DNA of 64,000 bases from Mycolicibacterium phlei (GTDB taxonomy: Bacteria; Actinomycetota; Actinomycetes; Mycobacteriales; Mycobacteriaceae), in NCBI RefSeq assembly GCF_001583415.1, contig NZ_CP014475.1, positions 4,526,001 through 4,590,000 of the forward strand, written 5' to 3'. Below, piece by piece: positions 33,747 through 42,302 of this stretch. The position numbers were made by a program, and so were the translations under genes. Position 1 is the stretch's first letter. Each line of letters begins with the position of its first letter. The notes below the pieces were generated by a model. That model was given only the letters and a program-made list of their open reading frames with translations, did no database searches and was not told the DNA's origin.

Positions 33747-34051
33747 GAGGAGGGCGGCTCGTCCCCGCGCAGCCGCGCCTGCAGTTGCTCGCGGTCGCGG
33801 CGGCGGCGCTCGTCGAACGCGGCGATGCTCGCGGTGGCCCGGCGCCGCAGCGGCGCGAACACCCACATACCCAGCGGCAGCGCGATCACGATCGCGAACA
33901 GCATGGCCACGACGAGCGGGAACTCCTGCACCCCGAGCACGCGGGCGGCGCCGAAGATCAGCCCCGTGAGGACCGCGACGAGGAGCAGTCGCGCCAGCAC
34001 ATAGGCCAGCACGTCGACGACCAGTCGAGTTGCCGGGCGAGCATCAGACAC
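33743..34051 (-). CDS. DUF4229 small membrane protein, Rv0531-like
   Basis: 102 residues with two hydrophobic helices (about 10-38 and 44-66) and a long basic/charged helical tail (RRRATASIAAFDERRRRDREQLQARLRGDE). This matches DUF4229 proteins of actinobacteria. It is coupled to the class V aminotransferase gene and divergent from the 53-residue membrane protein gene. The function is unknown. Confidence 0.78.
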   Translation of the reverse strand: MSDARPATRLVVDVLAYVLARLLLVAVLTGLIFGAARVLGVQEFPLVVAMLFAIVIALPLGMWVFAPLRRRATASIAAFDERRRRDREQLQARLRGDEPPSS

Positions 34052-34074
34052 GAACCGAGCGTACCCATGGCGCG

Positions 34075-34080
34075 TATATT
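34075..34080 (+). promoter_or_regulatory. -10 box TATATT for the small membrane protein gene
   Basis: TATATT is the strongest -10-like hexamer in this gap. Transcription starting six to eight bases on would give a short leader that keeps the AAGGAGG ribosome-binding site at 34087-34093. Confidence 0.5.
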
Positions 34081-34103
34081 TGAGCCAAGGAGGTTTTTCG
34101 TTC

Positions 34104-34265
34104 GTGGCATATTTGCTCGTGACTCTCGTGCTGGCCGCACTGATCTATGTCGGCTGGCGGCTGACCCGAGACTCTTCGAGCCGTCCGAAGACCCGCGTGA
34201 TCGGGCCGGACGACGACCCGGAGTTTCTGCGTCGGCTGGGCCAGGGGGACAACCCGCGGCCCTAG
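34104..34265 (+). CDS. Small single-pass membrane protein (53 aa)
   Basis: A GTG at 34104 behind a strong AAGGAGG site opens a 53-residue protein: a membrane helix (AYLLVTLVLAALIYVGWRL) and a polar tail (VIGPDDDPEFLRRLGQ). An in-frame TTG at 34080 overlaps the -10 box and is rejected. The gene lies end to end with the MinD-like gene, with stops overlapping by four bases; M. tuberculosis has a small gene at the same place (Rv0530A). The function is unknown. Confidence 0.75.
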   Translation: MAYLLVTLVLAALIYVGWRLTRDSSSRPKTRVIGPDDDPEFLRRLGQGDNPRP

Positions 34266-35416
34266 CGGCGCGCCCCCGGGAACCCGGCGGCGACCACGGC
34301 GGCGAGTTCGATCAGGGCCTCCCTGGTCGCAGGCTTGAGCCGGTCGAGGCTGATCTCTGCGCCCTCCTCCAGGTGCGGATCGAACGGAACCTGCACCACC
34401 GCCCGGCAGCGCCGGCTGAAGTGGTCGACCACCTTCTTCATGTCAACCTTGCCTGAGCGCGGGCGCACCGCGTTGATCACCGCGATCGAGTCGCGCACCA
34501 GTTGCTGATAGCCGTGCGCGTCGAGCCAGTCCAGCGTCGCCGAGGCACTGCGCGCGCCGTCGACCGATCCGGTGCTGACCACGACCAGCAGATCGGCCTT
34601 GGTGAGCACCGCCGACATCGCCGAGTGCATCAGACCGGTGCCGCAGTCGGTGAGCACCAGGCTGTAGAACCGTTCGAGCACCTCGAGCGTGCGCAGGTAG
34701 TCCTCGGAGCTGAACGCCTCCGACACCGCCGGGTCGCTCTCGGAGGCCAGCACCTCCAGCCGGCTGGGGCCCTGTGAGGTGTAGGCACGGACGTCGCTGT
34801 AGGCCTGGATGCCCTCGGCGTCGCGCAGCAGGTGCCGCACCGTGGCGGGGGTCTCCAGCGGCACCTTCTGGCTGAGGGTGCCCCGGTCGGGGTTGGCGTC
34901 GACCGCGATGACCCGGTCACCGCGCACCGAGGCGAGGGTGGCACCCAGCGTGGCGGTCACCGTCGTCTTGCCGACGCCGCCCTTGAGCGACAGCACCGCG
35001 ATGCGGTAGCAGCCGCGCAGGGGCCGCTGCACCTGCGCGGTGAGCGCGCGGCGGCGCTGGGCCCGGGGGCCCTCCCCGAGGTTGATCAGCCTTCCCGAGC
35101 CGTAGTACAGCCATTTGCGCCAGCCCTCCGACGGCGGGCGTCTGCGTTCGCCGAGCAGCGCGACCGTCGACAGGTCGAGATACGGCGCCGGGTCGGCACC
35201 GGGCGGCGGGGACTCGTAGAAGGGCGCGGGGGCTACCGGTGCGACCGGGAAGCCGTGCGGCGGAGTCGGCGCGGTCCACTCCGGCGGCGGCGCGGCCGCA
35301 GGGTCGATGAACCGGCTCTGGGCACGGAATCCACCTGGCGCGTAAGCATTTTCGGACACAACCCCCGGAGGGGCGGCGTCGTTCGCGCGTCGATCCGCGG
35401 GCGGATGGTCTGACAC
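34262..35416 (-). CDS. MinD/ParA-like ATPase with proline-rich N-terminus
   Basis: 384 residues. The N-terminal 80 are Pro/Ala-rich and disordered. Residues 145-152 are the deviant Walker A KGGVGKTT, with VIAVDANPDRGTLSQ and LVLTDCGTGLMHSAM (switch II region) after it. The layout recalls EspI-type ATPases of ESX systems, but no ESX gene is nearby. It equals the Rv0530 position. A role in positioning or regulating a membrane complex is possible; it is unproven. Confidence 0.85.
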   Translation of the reverse strand: MSDHPPADRRANDAAPPGVVSENAYAPGGFRAQSRFIDPAAAPPPEWTAPTPPHGFPVAPVAPAPFYESPPPGADPAPYLDLSTVALLGERRRPPSEGWRKWLYYGSGRLINLGEGPRAQRRRALTAQVQRPLRGCYRIAVLSLKGGVGKTTVTATLGATLASVRGDRVIAVDANPDRGTLSQKVPLETPATVRHLLRDAEGIQAYSDVRAYTSQGPSRLEVLASESDPAVSEAFSSEDYLRTLEVLERFYSLVLTDCGTGLMHSAMSAVLTKADLLVVVSTGSVDGARSASATLDWLDAHGYQQLVRDSIAVINAVRPRSGKVDMKKVVDHFSRRCRAVVQVPFDPHLEEGAEISLDRLKPATREALIELAAVVAAGFPGARR

Positions 35417-35917
35417 GCCGAAGGTCTCCCGGGGGTTGGCTTGGCTTTCGCGGTAGAGCTTAGCGAAGACGTGCCGAATGTCACCCCGGCAAAACCACCT
35501 CAGGCGCGGCGGGGCGCCGACTCGACCCGGGTTGCGCGGGGGATCGAGCAGGCGCGCCGCACCTGGCGGGGCCGCCGGTGTCCGGCCGGCCAGGGCGTAC
35601 CCCTCGGTTCGCCGTCAGCCCGACGGTCGCGGCCCGCGGTCCGCGACCTGTCGCCCCCCACTCTCGCTGCGCTGACGGCGCATCGTCACGCCCTTCTTCG
35701 GAGTATCACAGCTAACGCCGCCAAAATCCAGCAGAAAGTACGAAAAATCGGTCGACATCAAACTTCAGCAAAGCGATTAGTTATGAAAATCAGGGACTTT
35801 CCCCAGATAGAGCGCATTTGTTCAATGCTGCTGAATTACAGCAGCTATGTAAATATTGCCTGTTCAAATACCGGGCAGCCTGACCGCATTTTGACGGCTA
35901 CGGTATATACAGCAACC
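35417..35917. other. 501-bp intergenic region with an AT-rich core
   Basis: The half near the MinD-like gene is ordinary high-GC DNA. From about 35695 to 35920 the composition falls to well under half G+C by eye, unlike anything else in the window. The core has a perfect hairpin GCTGCTG-AATTA-CAGCAGC (35827-35845). A frame on the plus strand crosses it (35441-35944), but it has no ribosome-binding site and no family resemblance, so I call no gene. It lies downstream of ccsB and upstream of the MinD-like gene, both on the minus strand. Confidence 0.6.
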
Positions 35918-36898
35918 TCAGCCGACGCCCGCGTAGGAGTGTAGGCCGACGGTGACGAGATTGATGAAGAACAGGTTGAACACCATCGCCGCGAAGCCGA
36001 CGACGTTGATCCACGCCGCCTTCTTGTCGCGCCAGCCGGCGGTCGAGCGGGCGTGCAGATACGCCGCGTAGACCACCCACGCGATGAACGACACCGTCTC
36101 CTTGGGATCCCAGCCCCAGTAGCGGCCCCAGGCCTCCTCGGCCCAGATCGCCCCGAAGATCACACCGAACCCGAACACCGGGAACGCGAAAATCGTGGTG
36201 CGGTAGGCGATTCGATCCAGCGTCTGCGGATCGGGCAGGCGGTGCACGATGCGCGCGAGCACACCCTGCCGGTCCGGCTCGCCCAGCGGCGACATCTTGA
36301 GCAGGAACAGGATGCTGGCCACACCGGCGACCAGGAACACCCCGGAACCGAGGCTGACCACCGACACGTGGATCGGCAGCCAGTACGACTGCAGCGCGGG
36401 CATCACCGGGGCGGCCGAGGTGTAGAGCCAACGCCCGGAGACCGTCAGCAGGATCAGCACCGGAACCAGCACGAACACCCACAGCGAGCGGTACTGCGGC
36501 CGGCGCAGCACCACCGCGGCCGCGACCAGGCCGCAGAAGCTGGTCAGGTTGATGAACTCGTACATGTTGCCCCACGGCACGCGGCCGGTGGCCAGCCCGC
36601 GCAGCACGATGCACACCGCCAGCAGCAGGATCCCGAGGTAGGCCAGCGCCAGCCCGGCGCCCCCGACGCGCTCGTCGAAGGAGCGCTTCGGCGTCTCGGC
36701 GATCACCCCGGGCGCCGCGCTGCCCGCGGTCACCGCAGCGCCGGCACCGACGAGTTCGCGCCGCTCGACCTTGCGGCCACGCTGGTAGGCCAGTTCGACG
36801 GCCAGCAGCAGCAGCGCGCCCACCAGCACCAGCACCGACGACGTGAACGCCCAGTCCGAGTACCGGGCCAGTCCGATGTCGATCTGCGTGGTATTCAT
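35918..36898 (-). CDS. ccsB: Cytochrome c biogenesis protein CcsB/CcsA (system II)
   Basis: 326 residues with about eight membrane helices. The haem-handling WWD-type motif appears as WGRYWGWDPKETVSFIAW near residue 255, with conserved His in VPWGNMYEF context, IHVSVVS and LHSYAGVG at the end. It carries haem to the outside and, with ResB, ligates it to apocytochrome c. It is called ccsA in M. tuberculosis (Rv0529). ATG 36898 would overlap an ATGA stop of resB if resB were read without its apparent frameshift. Confidence 0.92.
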   Translation of the reverse strand: MNTTQIDIGLARYSDWAFTSSVLVLVGALLLLAVELAYQRGRKVERRELVGAGAAVTAGSAAPGVIAETPKRSFDERVGGAGLALAYLGILLLAVCIVLRGLATGRVPWGNMYEFINLTSFCGLVAAAVVLRRPQYRSLWVFVLVPVLILLTVSGRWLYTSAAPVMPALQSYWLPIHVSVVSLGSGVFLVAGVASILFLLKMSPLGEPDRQGVLARIVHRLPDPQTLDRIAYRTTIFAFPVFGFGVIFGAIWAEEAWGRYWGWDPKETVSFIAWVVYAAYLHARSTAGWRDKKAAWINVVGFAAMVFNLFFINLVTVGLHSYAGVG

Positions 36899-36934
36899 TC
36901 GACCTTCTCTCCCGCGGGCTGCGCCGCCGTCGCC

Positions 36935-38470
36935 TCAGGCAGCAGACGCTGGGTCAGCCGCTCGAATTCGTCGCCCCCACCCGGAGTTGTCGGTGCGGGC
37001 CAGCCCGCCCAGCTCGACGGATACGGTACCCGCACCGGCGGGCGTGATCCGAATCCAGACGCGGCGCCGCCGGACCACCAGCGACACCAGCAGACCGGCC
37101 ATCATGGTCAGCGCGAACACCAGCACCCACACCTGCGCCGGATCGTGGGACACCTGCACGTTGATGAACGGGACCGCGCCGTCGAAGCGCACCACGGTGC
37201 CGTCGTCGAGGCGGGTCGACTCCCCCTCGCCGAGGTTGACCCGCGCCTTCTTCACCAACCGGTTCTGCTCGAGCAGCCGCGGGTCGAGGTCGAACAGCGA
37301 CTGGGGGCGCCCGGTGTCCAGACCGGTGTCGCCCTTGTAGATGTCGACGGCGACGGCGGGGTCGTTGAGCGCCGGGAAGCTCGACGACAGCAGGGTGCCG
37401 TGCAGCATCTCGGTCGGCGCGAACAGCCCCTGGATCGCGATCTGGTTCTTCCGCCGTTCGTCGGCGTCGGGGTACGTGCCGCCGGGCGGGTCGAACCGCA
37501 TCACGCCCGACGACAGCAGCGTGAGCTGGTCCTCGGGGCGGAACTGCAGCGTCTGGGTGCGGGTCTGGCCGTCCGGGAAGGTGACGGTGAACGTCGGGGC
37601 GTACCCGTGGCCCTGCAGGTAGACCCGGTCCCCCCCGACCCGCAGCGGCTCGTTGACCTTCAGCCGGTACGGCCGCCACACCCCGGTGGCCAGGTCCTCG
37701 CCCGCCTGGTACTCGATGTCCGCGGCATACGAGGTGGCCTGCCCTGATGGCAGGTAGTCGGCCTGGAAGTCGTTGACCCGCAGGCAGATCGGATACAGCG
37801 AGGTGCCGTCGACGGTGTTGCCGGCCCGGAACGAGTCGAATGCCGCCGGGGAGGCCGAGCAGAACCCGGGCCCACCGTCGGCGATGACGATGACATGGCC
37901 CTCGTAGCCGAACAGCTTGCCCGCGGCGACCGCGACGAGCAGGCCCAGCAGCGAGAAGTGGAAGACGATGTTGCCGAACTCGCGCAGGTAGCCCTTCTCG
38001 GCGGACACCTCAACGGTGTCGCCGTCGGTGCGGGTGACCGTCCGCCAGCCGCGCAACCGCTCGGTCGCCGTCGCCGCCAGGGCCCGCGCGTCGCCGGACA
38101 CCTCGGCGGTGTGGTGTTTGGGCAGCCGGGCCAGGTTGCGCGGCGCGGCCACCGGGGTGGCGCGCATGCTGCGGAAGTGCTCGATCAGCCGCGGGGTCAG
38201 GCAGCCGACCAGCGACACGAACAGCAGCACGTAGATCGCGGTGAACCAGAAACTGGAGAACACGTCGAAGGCCTGCAACCGGTCCAGCCACGGCCCGACC
38301 GTCGGGTGCTCGGCGATGTACTCGGCGACCTTGGACTCGTTGAGGCTGCGCTGCGGCAACAGCGCACCCGGCACCGCGGCGAGCGCGAGCAGGAACAACA
38401 GCACCAGCGCGGTGCCCATCGAGGTCAGGGTGCGCCAGGTGTTGCGCGCGTAGGCGAGGATCCGGCTCAT
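36935..38470 (-). CDS. resB: Cytochrome c biogenesis protein ResB, apparent 3' frameshift
   Basis: 511 residues as read: helices near 18-36, 72-92, 165-182 and 450-470, and the large extracytoplasmic ResB domain between the last two. It works with CcsB as the system II haem ligase. The end as read (GWGRRIRAADPASAA) is unlikely: dropping one C of the run CCCCC at 36974-36978 gives GWGDEFERLTQRLLPEA and a TGA at 36897-36895 overlapping the ccsB ATG in the ATGA style of every other junction here. The gene probably extends to 36895. Confidence 0.88.
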   Translation of the reverse strand: MSRILAYARNTWRTLTSMGTALVLLFLLALAAVPGALLPQRSLNESKVAEYIAEHPTVGPWLDRLQAFDVFSSFWFTAIYVLLFVSLVGCLTPRLIEHFRSMRATPVAAPRNLARLPKHHTAEVSGDARALAATATERLRGWRTVTRTDGDTVEVSAEKGYLREFGNIVFHFSLLGLLVAVAAGKLFGYEGHVIVIADGGPGFCSASPAAFDSFRAGNTVDGTSLYPICLRVNDFQADYLPSGQATSYAADIEYQAGEDLATGVWRPYRLKVNEPLRVGGDRVYLQGHGYAPTFTVTFPDGQTRTQTLQFRPEDQLTLLSSGVMRFDPPGGTYPDADERRKNQIAIQGLFAPTEMLHGTLLSSSFPALNDPAVAVDIYKGDTGLDTGRPQSLFDLDPRLLEQNRLVKKARVNLGEGESTRLDDGTVVRFDGAVPFINVQVSHDPAQVWVLVFALTMMAGLLVSLVVRRRRVWIRITPAGAGTVSVELGGLARTDNSGWGRRIRAADPASAA

Positions 38471-38476
38471 CTCAAC

Positions 38477-39256
38477 TCAAATCGGTAACGTCACGTCGCT
38501 GACGAAGGCGTCGCGCACCCAGGACACGAAGTCGTTCCACACACCCGTCACCAGGGCGGCGCCGACCAGGATGAGCAGCACGCCGCCGAAGATCTGGATG
38601 GCCCGGGTGTGGCGGCGCAGCCAGGCCAGGCCCTGCACCGCGCGCGCCGAACCGAAGGCCAGCAGCACGAACGGCAGCCCCAGGCCGAGGCAGTAGGCGA
38701 TGACGAGCGCGACACCGCGGATCACGTTGGCGCCGTCGGTGGCCGAGGCCACCGCGATCACACCGGTCAGCGTCGGCCCCAGGCACGGCGTCCAGCCCAG
38801 CGCGAACACCGCGCCCAGCAGCGGTGCCCCGCCGAGCGTGGACAGCTGCCGCGGGGTGAACCGGGCCTCGCGCTGCAGCGCCGGGATGAAACCGACGAAC
38901 ACCAGGCCCATCACGATCGTGACGATCCCACCGATGCGTTGCAGCAGAAGCTGATTGGTGATCAGCGAGGTGGTCATGCCGAGCACCGCGACGGTGCCGA
39001 GCACGAACACGACGGTGAACCCGGCGACGAACAGTGCGGCGGCTCCCGCCACCCGCAGCCGGGTCGCCTTCGTGGCGACGGACCCGGCGGCGCGCTCATC
39101 GACGACCCGGTCGTCAACGCCGACGACGGCGGCCAGATACGACAGGTAGCCGGGCACCAGCGGCACCACGCACGGTGAGGCGAACGACACCAGCCCGGCC
39201 AGCGCGGCGACCAGGAAGGCCAGCACCACCGGGCCGCCGGTCATCAGCTCGGTCAC
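38477..39256 (-). CDS. ccdA: Cytochrome c biogenesis thiol transporter CcdA
   Basis: 259 residues, six membrane helices. The two reactive cysteines are in SFASPCVVPLVPGYLSYLA (helix 1) and LGWTPCLGPTLTGVIA (helix 4). CcdA moves electrons from cytoplasmic thioredoxin outward to keep apocytochrome cysteines reduced, through the TlpA-like protein encoded just upstream. GTG 39256 overlaps that gene's stop (GTGA). The stop is six bases before resB. Confidence 0.93.
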   Translation of the reverse strand: MTELMTGGPVVLAFLVAALAGLVSFASPCVVPLVPGYLSYLAAVVGVDDRVVDERAAGSVATKATRLRVAGAAALFVAGFTVVFVLGTVAVLGMTTSLITNQLLLQRIGGIVTIVMGLVFVGFIPALQREARFTPRQLSTLGGAPLLGAVFALGWTPCLGPTLTGVIAVASATDGANVIRGVALVIAYCLGLGLPFVLLAFGSARAVQGLAWLRRHTRAIQIFGGVLLILVGAALVTGVWNDFVSWVRDAFVSDVTLPI

Positions 39257-39852
39257 GACGCGTTCTCCGGTTGCTCCGCGGCCAGCCGCTCCACCACCGG
39301 CTGCAGGTCCTCGGCCAGCAGTTCGCGCAGGAACACCGCGGCCACCCGGTGCTCGCGGTCGAGCACCACCGTCGACGGGATCACCGTCGTCGGATAGCGG
39401 CCGCCGAAGGCGATCATGGTGCGCATCGCCGGGTCGTAGATCGACGGGAACGTGATGTCGCGGTCGATGAGGAAGTCGCGCGGTGCGTCGATGTTGTTGT
39501 CGCGCACGTCGATCCCGAGGAACGCCACCCCTTTGTCCTTGGTGGCGTCGTACACCTTCTGCAGCTGGGTGATCTCGGTGCGGCACGGCCCGCACCACTG
39601 GCCCCACACGTTGATGACGACGACGTCGCCGTCGAAGTCGTCCAGCGAGATGGTCCTGTCCAGATCCCGCAGGTCCGGTCCGGACAGCGGGCCCGGTCTC
39701 CCGCGGTCTGCGGGCGGGTCGTAGAAGATGTCGGTCTGCCCGCCGGGAGCGACGAACTCGAAGGTGCCGCCCTGGGCGACGGCGTCGTCACCGGTGGAGC
39801 AACCGGCCAGCGCGACAACCGCCGCGCAGGCCAGCACAACCCACCGTCTCAC
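39253..39852 (-). CDS. TlpA-like thioredoxin lipoprotein (c-type cytochrome maturation)
   Basis: 199 residues. The N-terminus [17 protein letters not shown] ends in a lipobox (LAGC, Cys17), so it is anchored outside the membrane. The thioredoxin-like domain has the redox motif WGQWCGPCRTEI and the cis-proline in PSTVVLD. It reduces apocytochrome c cysteines and is recharged by CcdA. GTG 39852 overlaps the stop of the mutase gene. Equivalent of Rv0526. Confidence 0.9.
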   Translation of the reverse strand: MRRWVVLACAAVVALAGCSTGDDAVAQGGTFEFVAPGGQTDIFYDPPADRGRPGPLSGPDLRDLDRTISLDDFDGDVVVINVWGQWCGPCRTEITQLQKVYDATKDKGVAFLGIDVRDNNIDAPRDFLIDRDITFPSIYDPAMRTMIAFGGRYPTTVIPSTVVLDREHRVAAVFLRELLAEDLQPVVERLAAEQPENAS

Positions 39853-40508
39853 TGCCCGGCCAGCTCCGAATAACCCCAGCCGACACAGGTGTCCCCGTCG
39901 AAGTAGAACGACGTCACCGACGCCAGGTTGCACAACCGCTTCGTCGGGAAGTGGTGCAGCGGGTGACCGGTCATCGCGCGCCGCAGCGTCTCCACCGGCA
40001 GCTGGTGCGACACGCACACCGCCTCGTGGCCGACCGCCTTCTCCCGGGCCCGGTGCAGCGCCGCGGTCATCCGCGCCGCGATCTCGCGGTACGGCTCACC
40101 CCACGACGGTCGGCGCGGGTTGCGCAGGTGCCACCAGTTGCGCGGGTCGCGCAGCGCACCGTCGCCCGGGGAGACCCGTTGTCCCTGAAAGACGTTCGTC
40201 GACTCGATGAGGTCGTGGTCGGTGTCGATGGTCAGCCCGTGATGCTCGGCGATCGGTGCCGCGGTCTCCTGGGCGCGTTCCAGCGGGGACGCCACGACGT
40301 AGACGATGTCGCGGGTGGCCAGCCACCGGGCGACCGCCTCGGCCTGGGCGCGGCCCCGTTCGGACAGGTGATAGTCGGGCAGTCGGCCGTAGAGGATCTT
40401 CTCCGGGTTGTGCACCTCGCCGTGCCGCATCACATGAACGATGGTCCGATCGGCGCCTCCGGCACCGGAAGTTCGATCGGCGCCTCCGGCACCGGAAGTT
40501 CGAGTCAT
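39849..40508 (-). CDS. Histidine phosphatase (phosphoglycerate mutase-like) protein
   Basis: 219 residues. [31 protein letters not shown] holds the catalytic RHG histidine and ESTNVFQGQ the later acid; [14 protein letters not shown] carries the second His. It is a broad histidine phosphatase rather than a glycolytic mutase. ATG 40508 overlaps the hemL stop. The first 20 codons include a perfect 27-bp tandem duplication, giving (SGAGGADRT) twice, absent from the motif-bearing part. Confidence 0.87.
   Translation of the reverse strand: MTRTSGAGGADRTSGAGGADRTIVHVMRHGEVHNPEKILYGRLPDYHLSERGRAQAEAVARWLATRDIVYVVASPLERAQETAAPIAEHHGLTIDTDHDLIESTNVFQGQRVSPGDGALRDPRNWWHLRNPRRPSWGEPYREIAARMTAALHRAREKAVGHEAVCVSHQLPVETLRRAMTGHPLHHFPTKRLCNLASVTSFYFDGDTCVGWGYSELAGQ
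40447..40500. repeat. Perfect 27-bp tandem duplication
   Basis: The 27-bp unit 40447-40473 is repeated exactly at 40474-40500. It lies within codons of the N-terminus of the histidine phosphatase gene, is in frame, and adds nine residues per copy, so copy number could vary between strains without disrupting the gene. Confidence 0.85.
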
Positions 40509-41809
40509 GCCGGCTTGACCGCCTCCGCGGCCGCGCGAGCCGCACCCGGCAGCACCTCGGCGATGCGCTCGAACGCCGCGTCGTCGAGAGCCGTTGACAC
40601 GAACCATGTTTCGAATGCGCTGCACGGCGGATAGACGCCGCCGTCGAGCAGGGCGTGGAAGAACGGCGGGAACCGCCACGTCTCGGCCGCGCGGGCCTCG
40701 GCGTAGTTGCGCACCGGCTGGTCGGTGAAGAACACGCTGAACATGTTGCCCGCACGCTGAATCTGGTGTGCCACACCGGCTTCGGTCAGCGCGGAGCCCA
40801 GCAGGCCGATGAGCCGGTCGGCGTTGGCGTCCAGGGCGGCGTAGGCGGCGTCATCGGCGGCGCGCAGGGTGGCCAGACCCGCCGCCATCGCGACGGGGTT
40901 ACCCGACAGCGTGCCTGCCTGGTAGACCGGCCCGAGCGGCGCGAGCCGCGACATCACCTCGGCGCGACCACCGAACGCGGCCGCGGGCAGCCCGCCGCTC
41001 ATCACCTTGCCGAAGGTGAACAGGTCGGCGTCGACCGGATCCAGGCCGTACCAGCCGGCGCGGCTGACCCGGAAACCGGTCATCACCTCGTCGCTGATCA
41101 GCAGCGCGCCGTGGGCGGCGGTGATGCGGCGCAGTTCGGCGTTGAAGCCGGGCAGCGGCGGGACGGTGCCCATGTTGCCCGGGCTGGCCTCGGTGATCAC
41201 GCAGGCGATCTGGTCGCCCAGCTCGGCGAACGTCTCCTCCACCGCGGCGACGTCGTTGTAGGGCAGCACGATGGTGTCGGCGGCCACGGCGCCGGTGACG
41301 CCCGGCGACGACGGCAGCCCGAGGGTGGCGACGCCGGAGCCGGCGTCGGCCAGCAGCGCGTCGCTGTGACCGTGGTAGCAGCCGGAGAACTTCACGATCT
41401 TGGGCCGGCCGGTGTAGCCGCGGGCCAGCCGCAGCGCGCTCATGGTCGCCTCGGTGCCGGAGTTGACCAGCCGGATCCGTTCCACCGGCGCGACCCGGCC
41501 GATGATCTCGGCGGCCAGTTCGCTCTCCGCCGGGGTCGGCGCGCCGAACGACAGCCCGTCGGCCGCCGCCCGCTGCACGGCCGCCACCACGTCGGGGTGG
41601 GCGTGGCCGAGGATCATCGGACCCCAGGATCCCACCAGGTCGATGTAGCGGTTGCCGTCGGCGTCGGTCAGCCAGTAGCCGTTGGCCGAGGTGATGAACC
41701 GCGGGGTGCCGCCGACGGAGGTGAATGCCCGTACCGGGGAGTTGACGCCACCGGGGATCAGATCGGACGCGTCGGCGAACAGTTTCGCGGACGCCTCGGT
41801 TCTGCTCAT
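40505..41809 (-). CDS. hemL: Glutamate-1-semialdehyde 2,1-aminomutase
   Basis: 434 residues of the class III aminotransferase fold. [22 protein letters not shown] binds the cofactor phosphate, [11 protein letters not shown] and [11 protein letters not shown] (Asp) follow, and the Schiff-base lysine is in [17 protein letters not shown]. HemL converts glutamate-1-semialdehyde to 5-aminolevulinate, the second step after HemA. It heads the coupled operon hemL-mutase-thioredoxin-ccdA-resB-ccsB, joining haem supply with cytochrome c assembly. Confidence 0.95.
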   Translation of the reverse strand: MSRTEASAKLFADASDLIPGGVNSPVRAFTSVGGTPRFITSANGYWLTDADGNRYIDLVGSWGPMILGHAHPDVVAAVQRAAADGLSFGAPTPAESELAAEIIGRVAPVERIRLVNSGTEATMSALRLARGYTGRPKIVKFSGCYHGHSDALLADAGSGVATLGLPSSPGVTGAVAADTIVLPYNDVAAVEETFAELGDQIACVITEASPGNMGTVPPLPGFNAELRRITAAHGALLISDEVMTGFRVSRAGWYGLDPVDADLFTFGKVMSGGLPAAAFGGRAEVMSRLAPLGPVYQAGTLSGNPVAMAAGLATLRAADDAAYAALDANADRLIGLLGSALTEAGVAHQIQRAGNMFSVFFTDQPVRNYAEARAAETWRFPPFFHALLDGGVYPPCSAFETWFVSTALDDAAFERIAEVLPGAARAAAEAVKPA

Positions 41810-41844
41810 GCCGACCAGTGTTCCAGTTCAATCGGAAGCGTCCA

Positions 41845-41859
41845 ACTACAGGGTGTAGT
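41845..41859. promoter_or_regulatory. Dyad ACTACA-GGG-TGTAGT between hemL and the nitroreductase gene
   Basis: A perfect 6-bp inverted repeat with three central bases, 36 bases before hemL on one side and 63 before the nitroreductase-like gene on the other. It contains TACA-N3-TGTA, similar to operators of BlaI/MecI-type repressors. The function is unproven. Confidence 0.4.
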
Positions 41860-41921
41860 GGCTGCTCCCGGCACACCGACCGGTGGTGGCGCGGATCACA
41901 CCGGGGCGCAAGGATGAAGGC

Positions 41922-42302
41922 ATGCAGCTTCCACAGTGGCTCGCGCGGTTCAACCGCCACGTCACGAACCCGATCCAGCGGCTGTGGGCGGGGTGGGCGC
42001 CCAGCTTCGGCATCCTCGAGCACGTCGGCCGCCGATCCGGCAGGACGTACCGCACCCCGCTGACGGTGTTCCCCACCCGCGACGGGTTCGCCGTCCTGCT
42101 GACCTACGGACCCGACCGCGACTGGCTGAAGAACGTCACCGCCGCGGGCGGCGGCCGGCTGACCCGCCGCGGCCGCACCGTCGAGGTGCGCGATCCGCGG
42201 GTGGTGTCCAAGGCACAGGCCGCCCCCGAGGTCACCGGCTGGATGCGGCTGCTGTTTCCGCGGCTGCCGTTCCAGCAGGCGGTGCTGTTCACCCGGGGCT
42301 AG
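41922..42302 (+). CDS. Nitroreductase/deazaflavin-type (DUF385) protein, Rv0523c-like
   Basis: 126 residues of the Ddn-like split-barrel family: HVGRRSGRTYRTPLTVFPTRDGFAVLLTYGPDRDWLKNVTAAGGGRL. The first strands and the GRRSG turn that contacts the F420/FMN phosphate are present. ATG 41922 follows AAGG; the earlier in-frame codon at 41883 lacks a site. The position opposite hemL agrees with Rv0523c as I recall it. The substrate is unknown. Confidence 0.82.
   Translation: MQLPQWLARFNRHVTNPIQRLWAGWAPSFGILEHVGRRSGRTYRTPLTVFPTRDGFAVLLTYGPDRDWLKNVTAAGGGRLTRRGRTVEVRDPRVVSKAQAAPEVTGWMRLLFPRLPFQQAVLFTRG

Noticed and set aside
35441-35944. 167-codon plus-strand frame across the AT-rich intergenic region
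   Set aside because: It has no ribosome-binding site, changes composition abruptly along its length, and its end overlaps the ccsB 3' end; no family resemblance is seen.
36935-36972. resB end GWGRRIRAADPASAA taken as a true strain-specific C-terminus
   Set aside because: The alternative frame gives an ATGA overlap with ccsB and an ordered helix, so a one-base indel is more likely than a changed tail.
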